Shown here in pieces: positions 13,446 through 23,732 of a stretch of 64,000 bases of DNA. Numbering within the stretch: position 1 is the stretch's first letter; each line of letters begins with the position of its first letter. The position numbers were made by a program, and so were the translations under genes. The DNA comes from Hyperoodon ampullatus (taxonomy: Eukaryota > Chordata > Mammalia > Artiodactyla > Ziphiidae): assembly GCA_949752795.1 (NCBI GenBank), contig OX457058.1, positions 156,002,353 to 156,066,352 on the forward strand. Reading direction: 5' to 3'. Under the pieces are notes generated by a model. That model had not been told where the DNA came from. It searched no databases and saw only the letters and a list, made by a program, of their open reading frames with translations.

Positions 13446-13665
13446 ACCCTTCACAATTACATTCCACTTTATAGTTTGCAGAGCTCTTTCAAATGTATTT
13501 TCTTATATGACTTTTGAAAATGATTGAAGATGTACATAAAGGAAAAGGAAAGTCAGAGAATGTGCAACTTTCCTAAGGTTGCACGCCCATAAGAGGTGGA
13601 GCTGGGAGTGGAATGTTGGCCTCCAGACACCTAGGCTCTTTCTACTGATCAATGCTGCCTCTAAT
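13446..13665 (+). repeat. MIR3-like SINE
   Basis: The wording attccactttatagtttgcagagctctttcaaatgtattttcttatatgac, then aaggttgcacgcccataagaggtggagctggga, fits the MIR3 group. Confidence 0.65.
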
Positions 13666-14334
13666 ATGGAAGTATCTGCACGTGAAAGCAATGGGTCATC
13701 TCTAGACATCAGGGAAATTAAAACACGTGTGTGTGCACGTACACATGTAACATTCATTGAGGACCCATTAATTTCAGACATTTGGATATCTTCGCAGTCA
13801 TTCTCTTGGGCTCACCTTTGTGATGGATAGCTTTTCTTTGCAACCCTGGATCCATTCTTCACTCTTCTTCATACGTTTTTACTCAGCTTTGTACCCTGGA
13901 AGGTTATCCTATAGGGATTGCATTAACAGCCTCTCTTACCCTTTTGTATTCCAGTTGAATTTGCCCAATGGGAAGCATGCAGGAATGATGAGAATGAGGT
14001 CTGAATATTTAATTTCTTGTCTGTGATATGGCTGCCAACTGGCTGCACCCCTTGACATAAGGTCACAGTCTTGTGAGGCACTCATAGCGCACCCTTGTTC
14101 TCTCTCTCTCCCTCTTCCACTCCCCCCTCAAGGTTCTGGCAATTGACCTTCCACTTGCTCTATCAGGCCTAGACATAGTAATAATATGGGTCTGCTTTTA
14201 ATAGCCCTAAATACCATATTACCTCTGAAGGGTTCACTATTCCCTACCTTTACCTTTGTAAATATTACTTTTATTAAACCTTCATCAAATGGCATAATTT
14301 GAGTTGGCCGTCTATTTCCTATTAGTATCCTGGC
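13666..14334. other. Intron sequence, nothing recognised
   Basis: Two short open frames overlap near 13820, but neither has codon or motif evidence. No repeat was recognised. Confidence 0.45.
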
Positions 14335-14418
14335 TGATTCAATATTATTATTATACATGTTACAAATGGGGAAACTGAAGCCCAAGAGTATTTCACAGTT
14401 AAATAACTTGCAGATCTA
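14335..14418 (+). repeat. MIR fragment, target of a SINE insertion
   Basis: The segment acaaatggggaaactgaagcccaagagtatttcacagttaaataacttgcag is the MIR core. Its last 18 bases are the target duplicated by the adjoining SINE. Confidence 0.65.
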
Positions 14419-14567
14419 AGACTTCCCTGGTGGTCCAGTGGTTAGGACTCCATGCTTCCAATGCAGGGGGCATGGGTTCGATCCCTGGTCAGGGAACTTA
14501 AGATTATCCCACATGCTGTGCTAAGATCCCACATGCCGGTGAGGCCAAAAAAATAAAAATAAAAATA
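14419..14567 (+). mobile_element. CHR-type SINE, short form
   Basis: It starts agacttccctggtggtccagtgg, has the tRNA-like B-box gggttcgatccctgg, and ends in an (aaaat)n tail. It is flanked by a perfect 18-bp target duplication, aaataacttgcagatcta (14401-14418 and 14568-14585). Confidence 0.9.
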
Positions 14568-14688
14568 AAATAACTTGCAGATCTAGGACTATACCCGAAT
14601 TTTCTAACTCCAAGTCGTGGATAAATATATATATATATATAAAATAATTTGCAGATCTAGGATTCTACCCAAATTTTCTAACTCCAAG
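14567..14688 (+). repeat. Tandem duplication next to the SINE, period 74
   Basis: The 48-bp block at 14567-14614 recurs at 14641-14688 with a few substitutions. Both blocks contain tgcagatctagga and aattttctaactccaag. They are separated by an (AT)n run. Together with the SINE target duplication this makes three copies of the target word. Confidence 0.9.
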
Positions 14689-14944
14689 CTTATATACTCA
14701 TAGAGACAGCACACTGAGCAATGATTCTGAATAGGTGTAATTACATATGTGTAATTGCAGCTCTGCCCGGTAGAGCTTTCTTGAATTGACTCAAAGAGTC
14801 AGATCAATTCTAAGAAACATACCACCATCATTTATAAATATTGTTTTGAAATTTCATAATGCGTTTGCAAAATAAAGCAGCTGCAATAGTATCTGGAGGA
14901 AAATTGGGTAAGATTGCATCTAATCTCTTACCATGCCATTCTGT

Positions 14945-15125
14945 CTTCCCTGCAGCACCAGAGTTAGCCTAAAAAGCAAGTCTTATCATGTCATTTCCTG
15001 TCTTAAAGACCCTCTTACGTTAACTAATATCCAAACTTCCTAATTGTGCTTATTAGCTCTTTTATAATGGACCCTCTGCATCTCCCTTCAGTCTTAACCT
15101 TATCACTCCAATCCATATACTCTAG
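14945..15125 (+). repeat. L2 LINE fragment
   Basis: The wording cctgtcttaaagaccctcttacgttaactaatatccaaacttcctaa, followed by atggaccctctgcatctccc, fits L2. Confidence 0.5.
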
Positions 15126-15134
15126 CCCATTTGG

Positions 15135-15345
15135 GATCATCATTGTGGTTCTCACTTGGGTTGGGGGTGGGGATTTTTCCCCCAAGAGGCATTTGACAAT
15201 GTGTGGAGATATTTTGGGTTGTCATGACTAAAGAGAATGCTTCTGTCATGGCTTTAGAGTGCTTTAATTGTTTGGGGATGGGAAAGCAATCGAACTGTAT
15301 GTAATGGCAGCATGATGTTGAGAATGTGAAAAGTTAGTTCTTCTC
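15135..15345. mobile_element. Decayed non-autonomous DNA transposon (hAT-like, tentative)
   Basis: The wording gtggttctcacttgggttgggggtggggatttttcccccaagaggcatttgacaatgtgtggagatatttt matches a common mammalian hAT-type relic. I do not assign a family name. Confidence 0.5.
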
Positions 15346-16839
15346 AGCCTTATCCATGAGAGGGAGGACATCACCTCATATCAGTTTTGATTCCCTGGAA
15401 CTATTGGCTACTGTTGGGTCTGCTCAGACCTAGAAATGTATGTTGCTCCTGCTGCTGCAAAATACAGAATTAGAACCTGGTGGGCATTCCTGCGTAGATT
15501 TGCACAGTGTTTAAGATCAGCCCAGTCTGGGTAGAGAGGAAGCAATCTGTGTATTTTGGAAGCTTTGTTAGAATAAAACACACTTAGGGAGTGTATGAGG
15601 CCAGTGGCTGCATGAGTGAGCAGGAGGATGTCTTGAAGGTACAAAAAGAGAAGATGGTGAGGTGGGTGATTGTTTATTGGTACTTTGCTTACAAGGCTGG
15701 CCATGAGAGTATCTTCTCTCTACAGTAGATGGCTTAAGGGCCAGTGGATAGTGCTAGGAAGTCTGCTTGGTATGCTATGTGCAAAGTGAGACCTGGGAAG
15801 TCTACTACATGAAAGCACATTGCTAGTTGCTTATAGTACTGTATCGATGTCAAGGGACCCCTTGCATTCGTTAGCAGCATTACATCGATTTTGTTGTCTA
15901 GTGCTTTTGTTTTATCCCTTCCCTGTCCATGCCTACCAATCTGGCTTTCTCCTTTAAAACTGTAGGAAATGTAAATGGTGTCACTTCCAAGTTTGTGTAG
16001 GTAAGAAGAACTTCTCTGTACCATTTACTTTCTACAGTCAATTTTCCCTATAATTTTCACTTATCTTCTTGATTAGGACCTCATCACATCTAAAACAACA
16101 TATGCTTATAATAACATTAAAGAACCCTCAGTTTTGATTATTTCCTATCTGTTCCTTTGGTGTTAGATGCAATGATTTGATTATGAAAAGAGGTAGGAAG
16201 ATGATAGGGGAAAGTTGCCTACCAGAAACTTTCTTTCAAGTTAAACAGAAAAGGGTATACCAGCCAAATAATCATCAGCCATAAGTAAGGAAACAGGCAC
16301 AACTCAGTGTCGTAAGTCTCAAAAAATAGGAGCAAGATAAATGATTCTGAAGCCAAGTTAAGAGGAATGGTCAAACATGATGAGGCTGCCAACCCTGCCT
16401 GTGTTCCTCAGGTACAGTACTGTCTAGTTGATAAAAAAAATATTGAGAATTATCCCTAAAATACCTTTATAGAGGGAAAGAAATAGATTGAGTAGATGTT
16501 CTTATCTGAGTGAAGAATAATGGGAATGTATGTAAGAGGCAACTGCATGTAACAGAAACAAACAACAGGACTGAGGATCAAAAGAGATGTCAGCAGGGCT
16601 AAAGGGCTCAAAAGTTCTAATGTATCATTCCCACCATCATGGCCTTGGGATGCCATGGTGGGCTTCAACCAGGTGGGCTGTCTTAGAGTAGAGGACATTT
16701 AACAAAGCTTCAGAAATGACAGCACGGCTCTGAAAGCTAAATGAAGCTTACACACAGTCTCGGCTGAGCTCTTCATTTCTCCCATCCATTTCCTTCCACA
16801 TTGCTATCTGTCAGCCTACAGGAAAAAAAAAGTACATAG
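15346..16839. other. Intron sequence with two unexplained antisense reading frames
   Basis: Minus-strand frames of 98 codons (15408-15704) and 96 codons (15734-16024) lie in series. I recognise no domain in either. They lie in different frames and show no splice or promoter context. The rest of the segment shows nothing. Confidence 0.35.
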
Positions 16840-17833
16840 AACTAAAAATATGAAGCCATTAAACTGTAGATGACTCTGGGAGCCAGTAAATCACTGAAAC
16901 TATATGTGAACAACTAGAAACTCTGGACAGAGCCACCTGAGTATGAGCAGGAAAGACAGTGACATGAGAGTGCAAATAGAAAACATCAGGCAAATAAAAT
17001 TTAAAAAAACATAGGTATAGCTTAGAAAACTGAAGGAATTTGATCTAGAAGAAAACAAACCAAAGGACAGAAAAGTTTCCCATGAGCTGTATAGTCTGTA
17101 GCTCATTTGCACTGTAGAATATTTTAAGAGAATTTAATTAATGGTACAAGAATTCAAAGAAAAAGTAAAAACAAATTAAATGGGTGAATGGAAAAGAGAG
17201 ACTGTATATGGACTATCTGAGAGCCAAAATATGATCACATAACTTATTTGAAATAATTAGTAACAAAAGGGGTGCAGAGAATACATGGCTAAACATTGAG
17301 GTATTGATAGAAGGAAAATGCTTCACAGTGAATGCTGATGAAAAGTCAAAGAGCAGAAATCCATAATAAAGAAACTAAGAGATATGGAGGACAGACAAGA
17401 TAATTGGACCTCGGAAACAGAAAAACTGAGTACTTTAACAAAGAGATTACCTAAAGGCATTAAACCAGAAATTTGTTCTTAATATAAAGAACTGACTCTA
17501 TAAAGTTCAAAATAGCATGATGGGTTCTAAGAAAATCAGATATAGTATATTCAACACTGAGATGTGTATTGATTATGTCATTGGGCTTCAAGGAATAAAA
17601 TTATATTCTTTAGGCATCTATACAAAATTTACATCATTTACCACCTATGAGACGAAATGTTGGCATTATACAATCTCAAGAACAATAAATCAAAGTGTAT
17701 AAAATTCTGCATGAAATGAAGTGTGACTCAAGAATTACACACAACCATGATGCAATTCAAATATCAAGAGCACAAATAGACTTTCACAAACATGAACAAA
17801 CTTTGATAATAATAATACTAGTGAATTCTTTTT
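16840..17833 (+). repeat. Ancient LINE (L1M or HAL1 ORF1-type), tentative
   Basis: A-rich text with phrases such as gaaactaagagatatggaggacagac and the tail gactcaagaattacacacaaccatgatgc resembles decayed ORF1 regions. A younger L1 3' end follows at 17851. Confidence 0.4.
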
Positions 17834-17850
17834 AAAAAGGTGTTACCATA

Positions 17851-18071
17851 TACTTTGTGACCACCTAGAGGGGTGGGATAGGGAAGGTGGGAGGGAGACG
17901 CAAGAGGGAGGGGATATGGGGATATATGTACACGTATAGCTGATTCACTTTGTTATACAGCCGCAGCTAACACAACAGTGTAAAGCAATTATACTCCAAT
18001 AAAGATGTTAAAAAAAAAAAGAAACTGATGGGTATGTTTAAAACAAAAAACAACAAAAAATAAAATAAAAT
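17851..18071 (+). mobile_element. 5'-truncated L1, 3' UTR only, sense orientation
   Basis: It contains cacctagaggggtgggatag and gtaaagcaattatactccaataaagatgtt, then an A-rich tail. It is flanked by the perfect target duplication aaaaaggtgttaccata (17834-17850 and 18072-18088). Its tail is the same type as the reverse complement of the L1 at 54449. Confidence 0.92.
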
Positions 18072-18235
18072 AAAAAGGTGTTACCATAAAATCCAAGCAC
18101 TGAAAAGGTGAAATAAAATTACTTAGAAATGGAGAAACTGTGACAAAAGGCATGGTGAGAATAGTGACCATATTTGAATATACAACAAACACATAATGAT
18201 CATACACATTATGAATGTAGAACAAAGAATGCAGT

Positions 18236-18572
18236 TGATAATATCCTTGGGTTCCATAGCCATGGACTCAACCAACCTTAGATCAAAAATATTTTTAAAA
18301 TTCCAGAAATTTCCAAAAAGCAAAACTTGAATTTGCCACACTGGCAACTATTTACAGAGCATTTACATTGTATTTAACACTATTTACATAGCGTTTATAT
18401 TGTATGAGGTATTATAAGTATCTAGAGATGATTTTAAGTATATGGGAGGATATTTGTAGGTTATATGCAAATACTGTGCCATTTTACATAAGTGATTGAG
18501 CATCCAAAGATTTTGTTGTCCGCAAGGGGTCCTGGAACCAATCCCCCAGTACCCTGAGGACAACTGTATGTG
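18236..18572. mobile_element. Tigger-type (TcMar) DNA transposon relic
   Basis: It reads ccttgggttccatagccatggactcaaccaacc, then attccagaaatttccaaaaagcaaaacttgaatttgcc, and ends aaggggtcctggaaccaatcccccagtaccctgaggacaactgta. This is the wording of small non-autonomous Tigger elements. Confidence 0.75.
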
Positions 18573-18577
18573 GGTAT

Positions 18578-18880
18578 CAGAGGTCCCCAGAACCACTCTC
18601 AATTTGAATATTTCTCTAGAAGGACTCACAGGACTTGAGATATTATATTCATGGTCATGGTTTATTACAACAAAAGTTACAGAGTAAAATCAGCAAAGGG
18701 ATAAAGCATGTGGGGCAAAGTCTGGAGGAAAACAAGCCCAAGCTTCCAAGAGTACTCTTCCAGTTGAGGTGAACAAAACGTGTGCTTAATTTCTCCAGGA
18801 GTGATGTACAACAATAAATGCAAAGTGCTACCAACCAGGGAACCTCATCTGAATCTGGAGTCCAGGAATTTTATGGGAAA
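18578..18880. repeat. LTR-like ancient repeat (tentative)
   Basis: The wording aaggactcacaggacttgagatat, tggtttattacaacaaaagttacag and caaagtctggaggaaaacaagcccaagcttcc recalls an old mammalian retroviral LTR in reverse. No internal retroviral genes are seen. Confidence 0.4.
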
Positions 18881-19089
18881 AGATATATAAGACATTTGTG
18901 ATAATCAAAATAGGGAACTCTAGAATGGCTGGATGAGGAACTTAGCAGATCTCCCCAGTGAAACAACCATTTAATTGGTGAAAATTATTAAAACACACAC
19001 AACCATTTAAAATCTCTGAAAACTGTTCTAAGGACAGACAACAAATGGAGAAACATTTATGTAAGAGATCTACTAAATCTCACTAAGAA

Positions 19090-20330
19090 AAGTGACAGCT
19101 ATGGTATTTAAACCACAACCTGCTCCCTTCTCCTACCCCAGCCCTGCTCCTTGTTCTGGAAGCTTCATTCCAGGTGGTTATGGCCAAGAAGACAGGATCT
19201 CCCTCTCCAACCAGTTACACTGGGACTACAGTTTCACCTCAGATGCTCAGGCTACTGGTGCCTCTCAACTCTCCCCAGTTCCATGTTGCAGAAGCAATAT
19301 TCCTGGTAGGCACAGCCAAGAAGAGGGCTCACTTCTCCTACTAAATCTCCATTCATAGAGCAGAAGCTCTATCCCAGGTTTGGCATGTCAAGAATATAGG
19401 GGCTCCAATTGTCCCTGCCCCAGCTTAGTCATGTTTCATGTTAGGAGGGGCAAGCTGAGAAGACCAGGACCTATCATCTTCCTCCCAGGCCCACTTTTAG
19501 AATGGGAATGTCACTCAGGGAGAAGTGGGCCACTGTTTCTGCACACAACTGGGTTGTGTAGTGGCACAGAGGTTCTGCTCTAGGGTAGATGCAAGTTATT
19601 AGGATGAAGAGCTCTGCAACTCTGCCTGGCTGTTTAGAACAAGGATTAGAGAAGTTCATGGGTAAAGGACTTTTGAAAATAATGGTGATCTTGGTCACTA
19701 TCAATTCTGAAGGGACAGGTAGGTCTATGATACTAGCAGTGATGAGTGAAATGACAGACCAGAAGTTTGCTAATGTCAGAAGTTTAGCAAAGAGAATCAG
19801 GGGTAGACAAAGCCATGGAGGTCTAGATGGTTGTACACAGTTGCTGGGATACACTCACTCAGAGCTAATTAGAGGAGGAGATGGGGAAGATTTGAAAGTA
19901 TTACCAAGCTATACACACATCCATCAGTAAGAGGAAGAGCCTATTGGCTCAAGGGGCTTAAGTACAACCTCTTAACTGACTGAACGATAAGCTGCTTTTA
20001 GCCAGGGGATACCCCTAGGAGACCAGGCTTAAAGCTAAAACCACACTTATCCTTGGTGGGCTGGAGGACTGTGCATATTTCCAAGACTGCACCGACTCAG
20101 GAGTGACAGGAGGGGCAACTTCCAAGTACTAGTCCCTGGCTGAACGTGAGGCAAAGTCTTAAGCTTACTGACCTGTGAAAGCAGTCTCCAAGTCACACAA
20201 ATCCACCAGATAATGAGTAAAAGTTAACTGACCAAGGGGGCTTAGGTATAATAGTTGAGCAATAAGTGGCTTATACTGACCTAGGAACAACACCTAGGAA
20301 GACAGGCTAAAAGATAAAAAATGGAAAAAT
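19090..20330 (+). repeat. Degenerate tandem modules resembling a LINE 5' UTR
   Basis: The motif ccaggtggttatggccaagaagacagg recurs in altered form as cctggtaggcacagccaagaagaggg (19302-) and ccaggtttggcatgtcaagaatatag (19375-). A longer unit near 19950-20040 recurs near 20230-20320 (ggggcttaagtacaacc against gggggcttaggtataat, and cctaggagaccaggcttaaa against cctaggaagacaggctaaaa). It directly precedes the HAL1-like element and may be its 5' region. The 113- and 126-codon frames here are probably incidental. Confidence 0.5.
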
Positions 20331-20459
20331 ATCTGAACAAGGACATCAGAGCCTTCACACTGCTGGGAAAATATGTCACAGGATTAGTTCACCCAAGTCA
20401 TTAAACAAATAAATGAATGAACAAACAGAAAGAAGTAGCCCTGGTGGTGGTCAGGGAGG

Positions 20460-22240
20460 GGAGAGCAGTATCCAGACGTGCTACAGTCTGTTATCTAAAA
20501 TGTCCAGTTTTCAACAGAAAATTGTGAAACATACACAAAAAAGTGTGACCCATACATAGGAGTACATACAGGCAATAGAAACTGCCCAGATGTTGCACTT
20601 AGCAGACAACTACACCAAAGCTATTATAAATATTTTCAAAGGGATTTGTGGGAATTAAGGGAAACTGTGCTTAAAGAATTAAAGCAAAATATGATAACAG
20701 TGATTTATCAAATAGATAATGTTAATAAAGAGATTAAAATTATATATATATATATTTTCAACTTTTCAATTCCAAATTTTCTATCATTTGGGGATTATTT
20801 ATCTATCTACCTATCTACCTACCTACCTCTCTATCCCTGTCTGTCTCTCTGTCTATCTATCTATCTATCTAAAATGCTTGAAAGCACAATAATCTAAATG
20901 AAAAATTCACTAGAGAGGCTCAACAGTAAATGTGAGTTAGCAGAAGAAAGAATTTGCAAACTTGAAGATAGATCAGAAGAGATTATACAGTCTAAATAGA
21001 AGAAAGAAAAATGAATGAAGATAAACAAAGCATCAGAGAAATATGGGACATCATTAAGAGTACCAACATATGTATGATGGCAGTCCTGGAAAAAAGAGAG
21101 AGAATAGGACAGAAAAAATATTTAAAGAATTAATGATTGAAGATTTCCTAAATTTGAGGAAAAACACTAATTTACACATCAGTGAGCTCTAAGTAGGATC
21201 AGTACAAAGGAATTCATTCACATCCAGACTCATTATAATAGAAATGTTGGAAGTCAAAGAGAAAATCTTGAAAGCAGCGAGAGAAAAGTGGCTCATCATA
21301 TACAAAGGCCCACAATAAGATTAACAGCTGATGTCTCTTCAGAAACAATGTAGGCCAAAGGCAGTGAGTTGACATTGAAAGTGCTGAAAAAAATATAACA
21401 TCAACTAAGAATCCTATAGCCGACAAAAGCATCTTCAAAAGTAAAAGTGAAACAAAGATGTATCCAGGTAAACAAAAAAACAGAATTCATTGCTAGTATA
21501 CCTGCCTTATAAGAACTACTAAAAGAAGTTCAGGAAGTGAGAGCAGACAGTAATTTGAATCTACATGAAAAAACAAAGAGCTACAATAAAGGTAATTATG
21601 TAGGTAATGATAAAAGAGTATAATCACACATTTCTTTTTCTCTCTTCTTTTAACTGATTTAAAAAGAAATTGCATAAGACAATCTATAAAATTGTATTGT
21701 TGGGCCTATAACATATAGAATTGTAATATATTTGATAATAAAAAATGAATGAAGCTACATTGAAGAAATGACACCAGATGGTACCGCTAATCCACAAAAA
21801 GAAATGAAGAGAGACAGACATGGTAAATAATAAGCTTATTTAAAAAAACCTCTATAAATATATCTGAGCTCTCCTTTCTTCACTTCATAAAAATAAGTTT
21901 TTATAAAGCAATAATTATAACAATGTATTTTTGAGTTTGAAACATATATAGACATTATATGAATAACAATAATAACACAAAAAGGAGGACCAGAAGAAAG
22001 CTATGTAAGAGTAAAGTTTCTGTATCTTACTGGAATTAAGTTAGTATAAATATGAAGTAGATTCTGATAAATTAAGATGTATGTTGTAAGCCCTAGACCA
22101 ACGACTAAGAAAGTAGCTCTTAGTTACTTGGTTATTTAGTTAAGAACCATCAAAGGAATTAAAATAATATGCTAGGAAATATTCACTTAAGACAAAAGGA
22201 AGTAGTAAAGGAGGAAAAGAGGAACAAAGTAGGAGAACTG
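20460..22240 (+). mobile_element. HAL1/L1 ORF1-type ancient LINE
   Basis: The text follows an L1-like ORF1 on the + strand. There is a long heptad-prone region (20640-21060: acagtgatttatcaaatagataatg, then gaggctcaacagtaaatgtgagttagcagaagaaag), then an RNA-binding and C-terminal part near 21245-21310 translating as VKEKILKAARE followed by YKG. Stops and gaps show it is dead. No reverse transcriptase follows, which favours HAL1 over full L1. The 3' end is obscured by a SINE insertion. Confidence 0.6.
20740..20872 (+). repeat. (TA)n and tetranucleotide microsatellites
   Basis: A short (TA)n run near 20741-20756 is followed at 20801-20872 by ctat, ctac and ctgt tetramers ending in perfect (ctat)n. 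It lies within the HAL1-like element. Confidence 0.9.
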
Positions 22241-22590
22241 GGGACTTCTCTGGTGGCACAGGGTTTAAGAATGCGCCTACCAGTGCAGGGGACATGGGTT
22301 GGAGCCCTGGTCCGGGAAGATCCCACATGCTGCGGAGCAGCTAAGCTCGTGTGCCACAACTACTGAGCCTGCACTCTAGAGCCCACGAGCCACAACTACT
22401 GAGCCCACGTGCCACAACTACTGAAGCCCGCATACCTAAAGCCCATGCTTCACAATAAGAGAAGCCACGGCAATGAGAAGCCCGTGTGCCACAACGAAGA
22501 GTAGACCCCTGCTTGCCTCAACTAGAGAAAGCCCGCACGCAGCAACGAAAACCCAATGCAGCCAATAAATAAATAAATAAATAAATTTTA
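22241..22590 (+). mobile_element. CHR-type SINE, long form
   Basis: It starts ggggacttctctggtggcaca and carries several gagccacaactactgagcc-type modules. It ends in (aaat)n and has a gagaactg target duplication (22233-22240 and 22593-22600). It is about 350 bp, longer than the other copies. Confidence 0.9.
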
Positions 22591-22600
22591 AAGAGAACTG

Positions 22601-23214
22601 TGTAAGTACTATTATGTCAGCATTTCATGATGTGGTCTTTCAACACTCAATAATCTGATAGTTTTTAGATCAAATAACTTTCCTTATTTAGACTTATTTT
22701 CCATTGAATAGTATTCTATTCATGGTACCCCTTGTGTTTGAAATCTTTTAAGCAAATTAATGTGAATTCTGAAACAAATTTTGTTTCAGCTGATTCCTAT
22801 ATTAAGTTTTTTGCTTCATCACCCTCCCCTTAAAAATACTATGTTAATAGTAGAACATACTCACCAAGATACACACAAAGGTATACATTGAGATACATAC
22901 TTTATTTTGTACCATTAGGTGTTTAACTACATATGCACCTGATATTTGTTCTCTGGCACTACCAATATTGACATAAAGATACATTCATTTATGCATATAT
23001 TCTGCCACGATACATATCCAGAGAGATAAAAGTGGCCATTGTGTGCTGCTGTTCTTTTCTTTTTCTAGCAGCACTCTGGCAAGAATGTATTTGTTTGCTG
23101 TGGTGGTTATAAACTGCTGCTTCCCTCCTGTTCTTCATGAAATATTTACAGGACTCAAGTTTTGTTCAGTGTCTTGTTTTGCTTTGTCGTGTCTACAGCA
23201 TACAGAATTACTGC
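22601..23214. other. Intron sequence, nothing recognised
   Basis: AT-rich sequence with no exon-like or repeat signature that I can name. The frame at 23043-23339 runs into the MIR3-like repeat and has no neurexin similarity. Confidence 0.5.
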
Positions 23215-23440
23215 CATTTGTGAGGGCATTTTCACTTTTGCAAAATGCCTTCACATCCATTATTTCATGTGATACCATTGACAAGTCAGTGAGCATGGTA
23301 GGGCAGGGACCAGTGCCATCAGATGCCTTTTACAAATGAGGAAATAGAGCCTCAGAGTTTAAGGGGTCTGCATACAGCTTATAAGTGGCAGTGGAGGTCT
23401 AGCAAGCACAAGCCACCTATCTACTAATTTGGTGCCCTCT
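23215..23440 (+). repeat. MIR3-like SINE close to the exon
   Basis: The wording caaaatgccttcacatccattatttcatgtgatacc, then cttttacaaatgaggaaatagagcctcagagtttaagg, fits MIR3. It ends about 80 nt before the splice acceptor of the neurexin exon. Confidence 0.7.
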
Positions 23441-23493
23441 CCTTCGACTGTGCTTAACCCTGGAAGCAGAGGCAGACTCTGGCATCCTTCATC

Positions 23494-23522
23494 CTGACGA
23501 TCCCCTCCTTTCTTCTCTGCAG
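23494..23522 (+). promoter_or_regulatory. Splice acceptor of the 204-nt neurexin exon
   Basis: A pyrimidine-rich run (tcccctcctttcttctctgc) leads into AG at 23521-23522. A CTGAC at 23494-23498 matches the mammalian branch-point consensus, with its A at 23497, 26 nt before the exon. This is a strong conventional acceptor. Confidence 0.85.
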
Positions 23523-23726
23523 AGGCATCCATCCTGAGCTACGACGGCAGCATGTACATGAAGATCGTCATGCCTATGGTCATGCACACCGAGGCAGAGG
23601 ACGTGTCCTTCCGCTTCATGTCGCAGCGAGCTTATGGGCTGCTGGTGGCTACTACCTCCAGGGACTCTGCTGACACCCTGCGTTTGGAGCTGGATGGGGG
23701 GCGCGTGAAGCTCATGGTTAACTTAG
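23523..23726 (+). CDS. NRXN3: Neurexin-3 internal exon (start of LNS4 domain)
   Basis: This is an internal coding exon of an alpha-neurexin, a presynaptic single-pass adhesion receptor that binds neuroligins, LRRTMs and other synaptic partners. Read with a 2-nt split codon at the start and a 1-nt split codon at the end, it gives 67 complete codons with no stop. The peptide begins [13 protein letters not shown], continues through [20 protein letters not shown] and [19 protein letters not shown], and ends MVNL. In alpha-neurexins this is the first beta-strands of the fourth LNS domain, just after EGF-B. The words [17 protein letters not shown] and VKLMVNL fit neurexin-3 better than my recollection of neurexin-1 or -2, and the long AT-rich introns argue against the compact NRXN2. 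It is flanked by AG and GT, and 204 nt is divisible by three. It joins in phase to the 27-nt exon at 29905. Family is near certain; the paralog is likely. Confidence 0.93.
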
Positions 23727-23732
23727 GTATCG
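23724..23732 (+). promoter_or_regulatory. Weak splice donor of the 204-nt neurexin exon
   Basis: The exon ends TAG and the intron starts GTATCG. It has the obligatory GT and a G at -1, but it departs from GTRAGT at +4 and +5. It is weaker than the donor of the next exon, which has a full GTAAGT. Confidence 0.8.

Larger units (their letters stand above)
1..23522 (+). other. NRXN3: Neurexin intron upstream of the 204-nt exon (partial)
   Basis: This is non-coding sequence upstream of the first exon; its 5' end lies outside the window. I looked for the preceding EGF-B exon (a cysteine-rich CDC-type motif on the + strand) and did not find it. The content is old interspersed repeats plus younger CHR SINEs, listed individually. 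Confidence 0.8.

Noticed and set aside
19589..19930. A 113-codon plus-strand frame overlapping a 126-codon minus-strand frame
   Set aside because: Both lie in the degenerate tandem-module repeat region and match no known protein.
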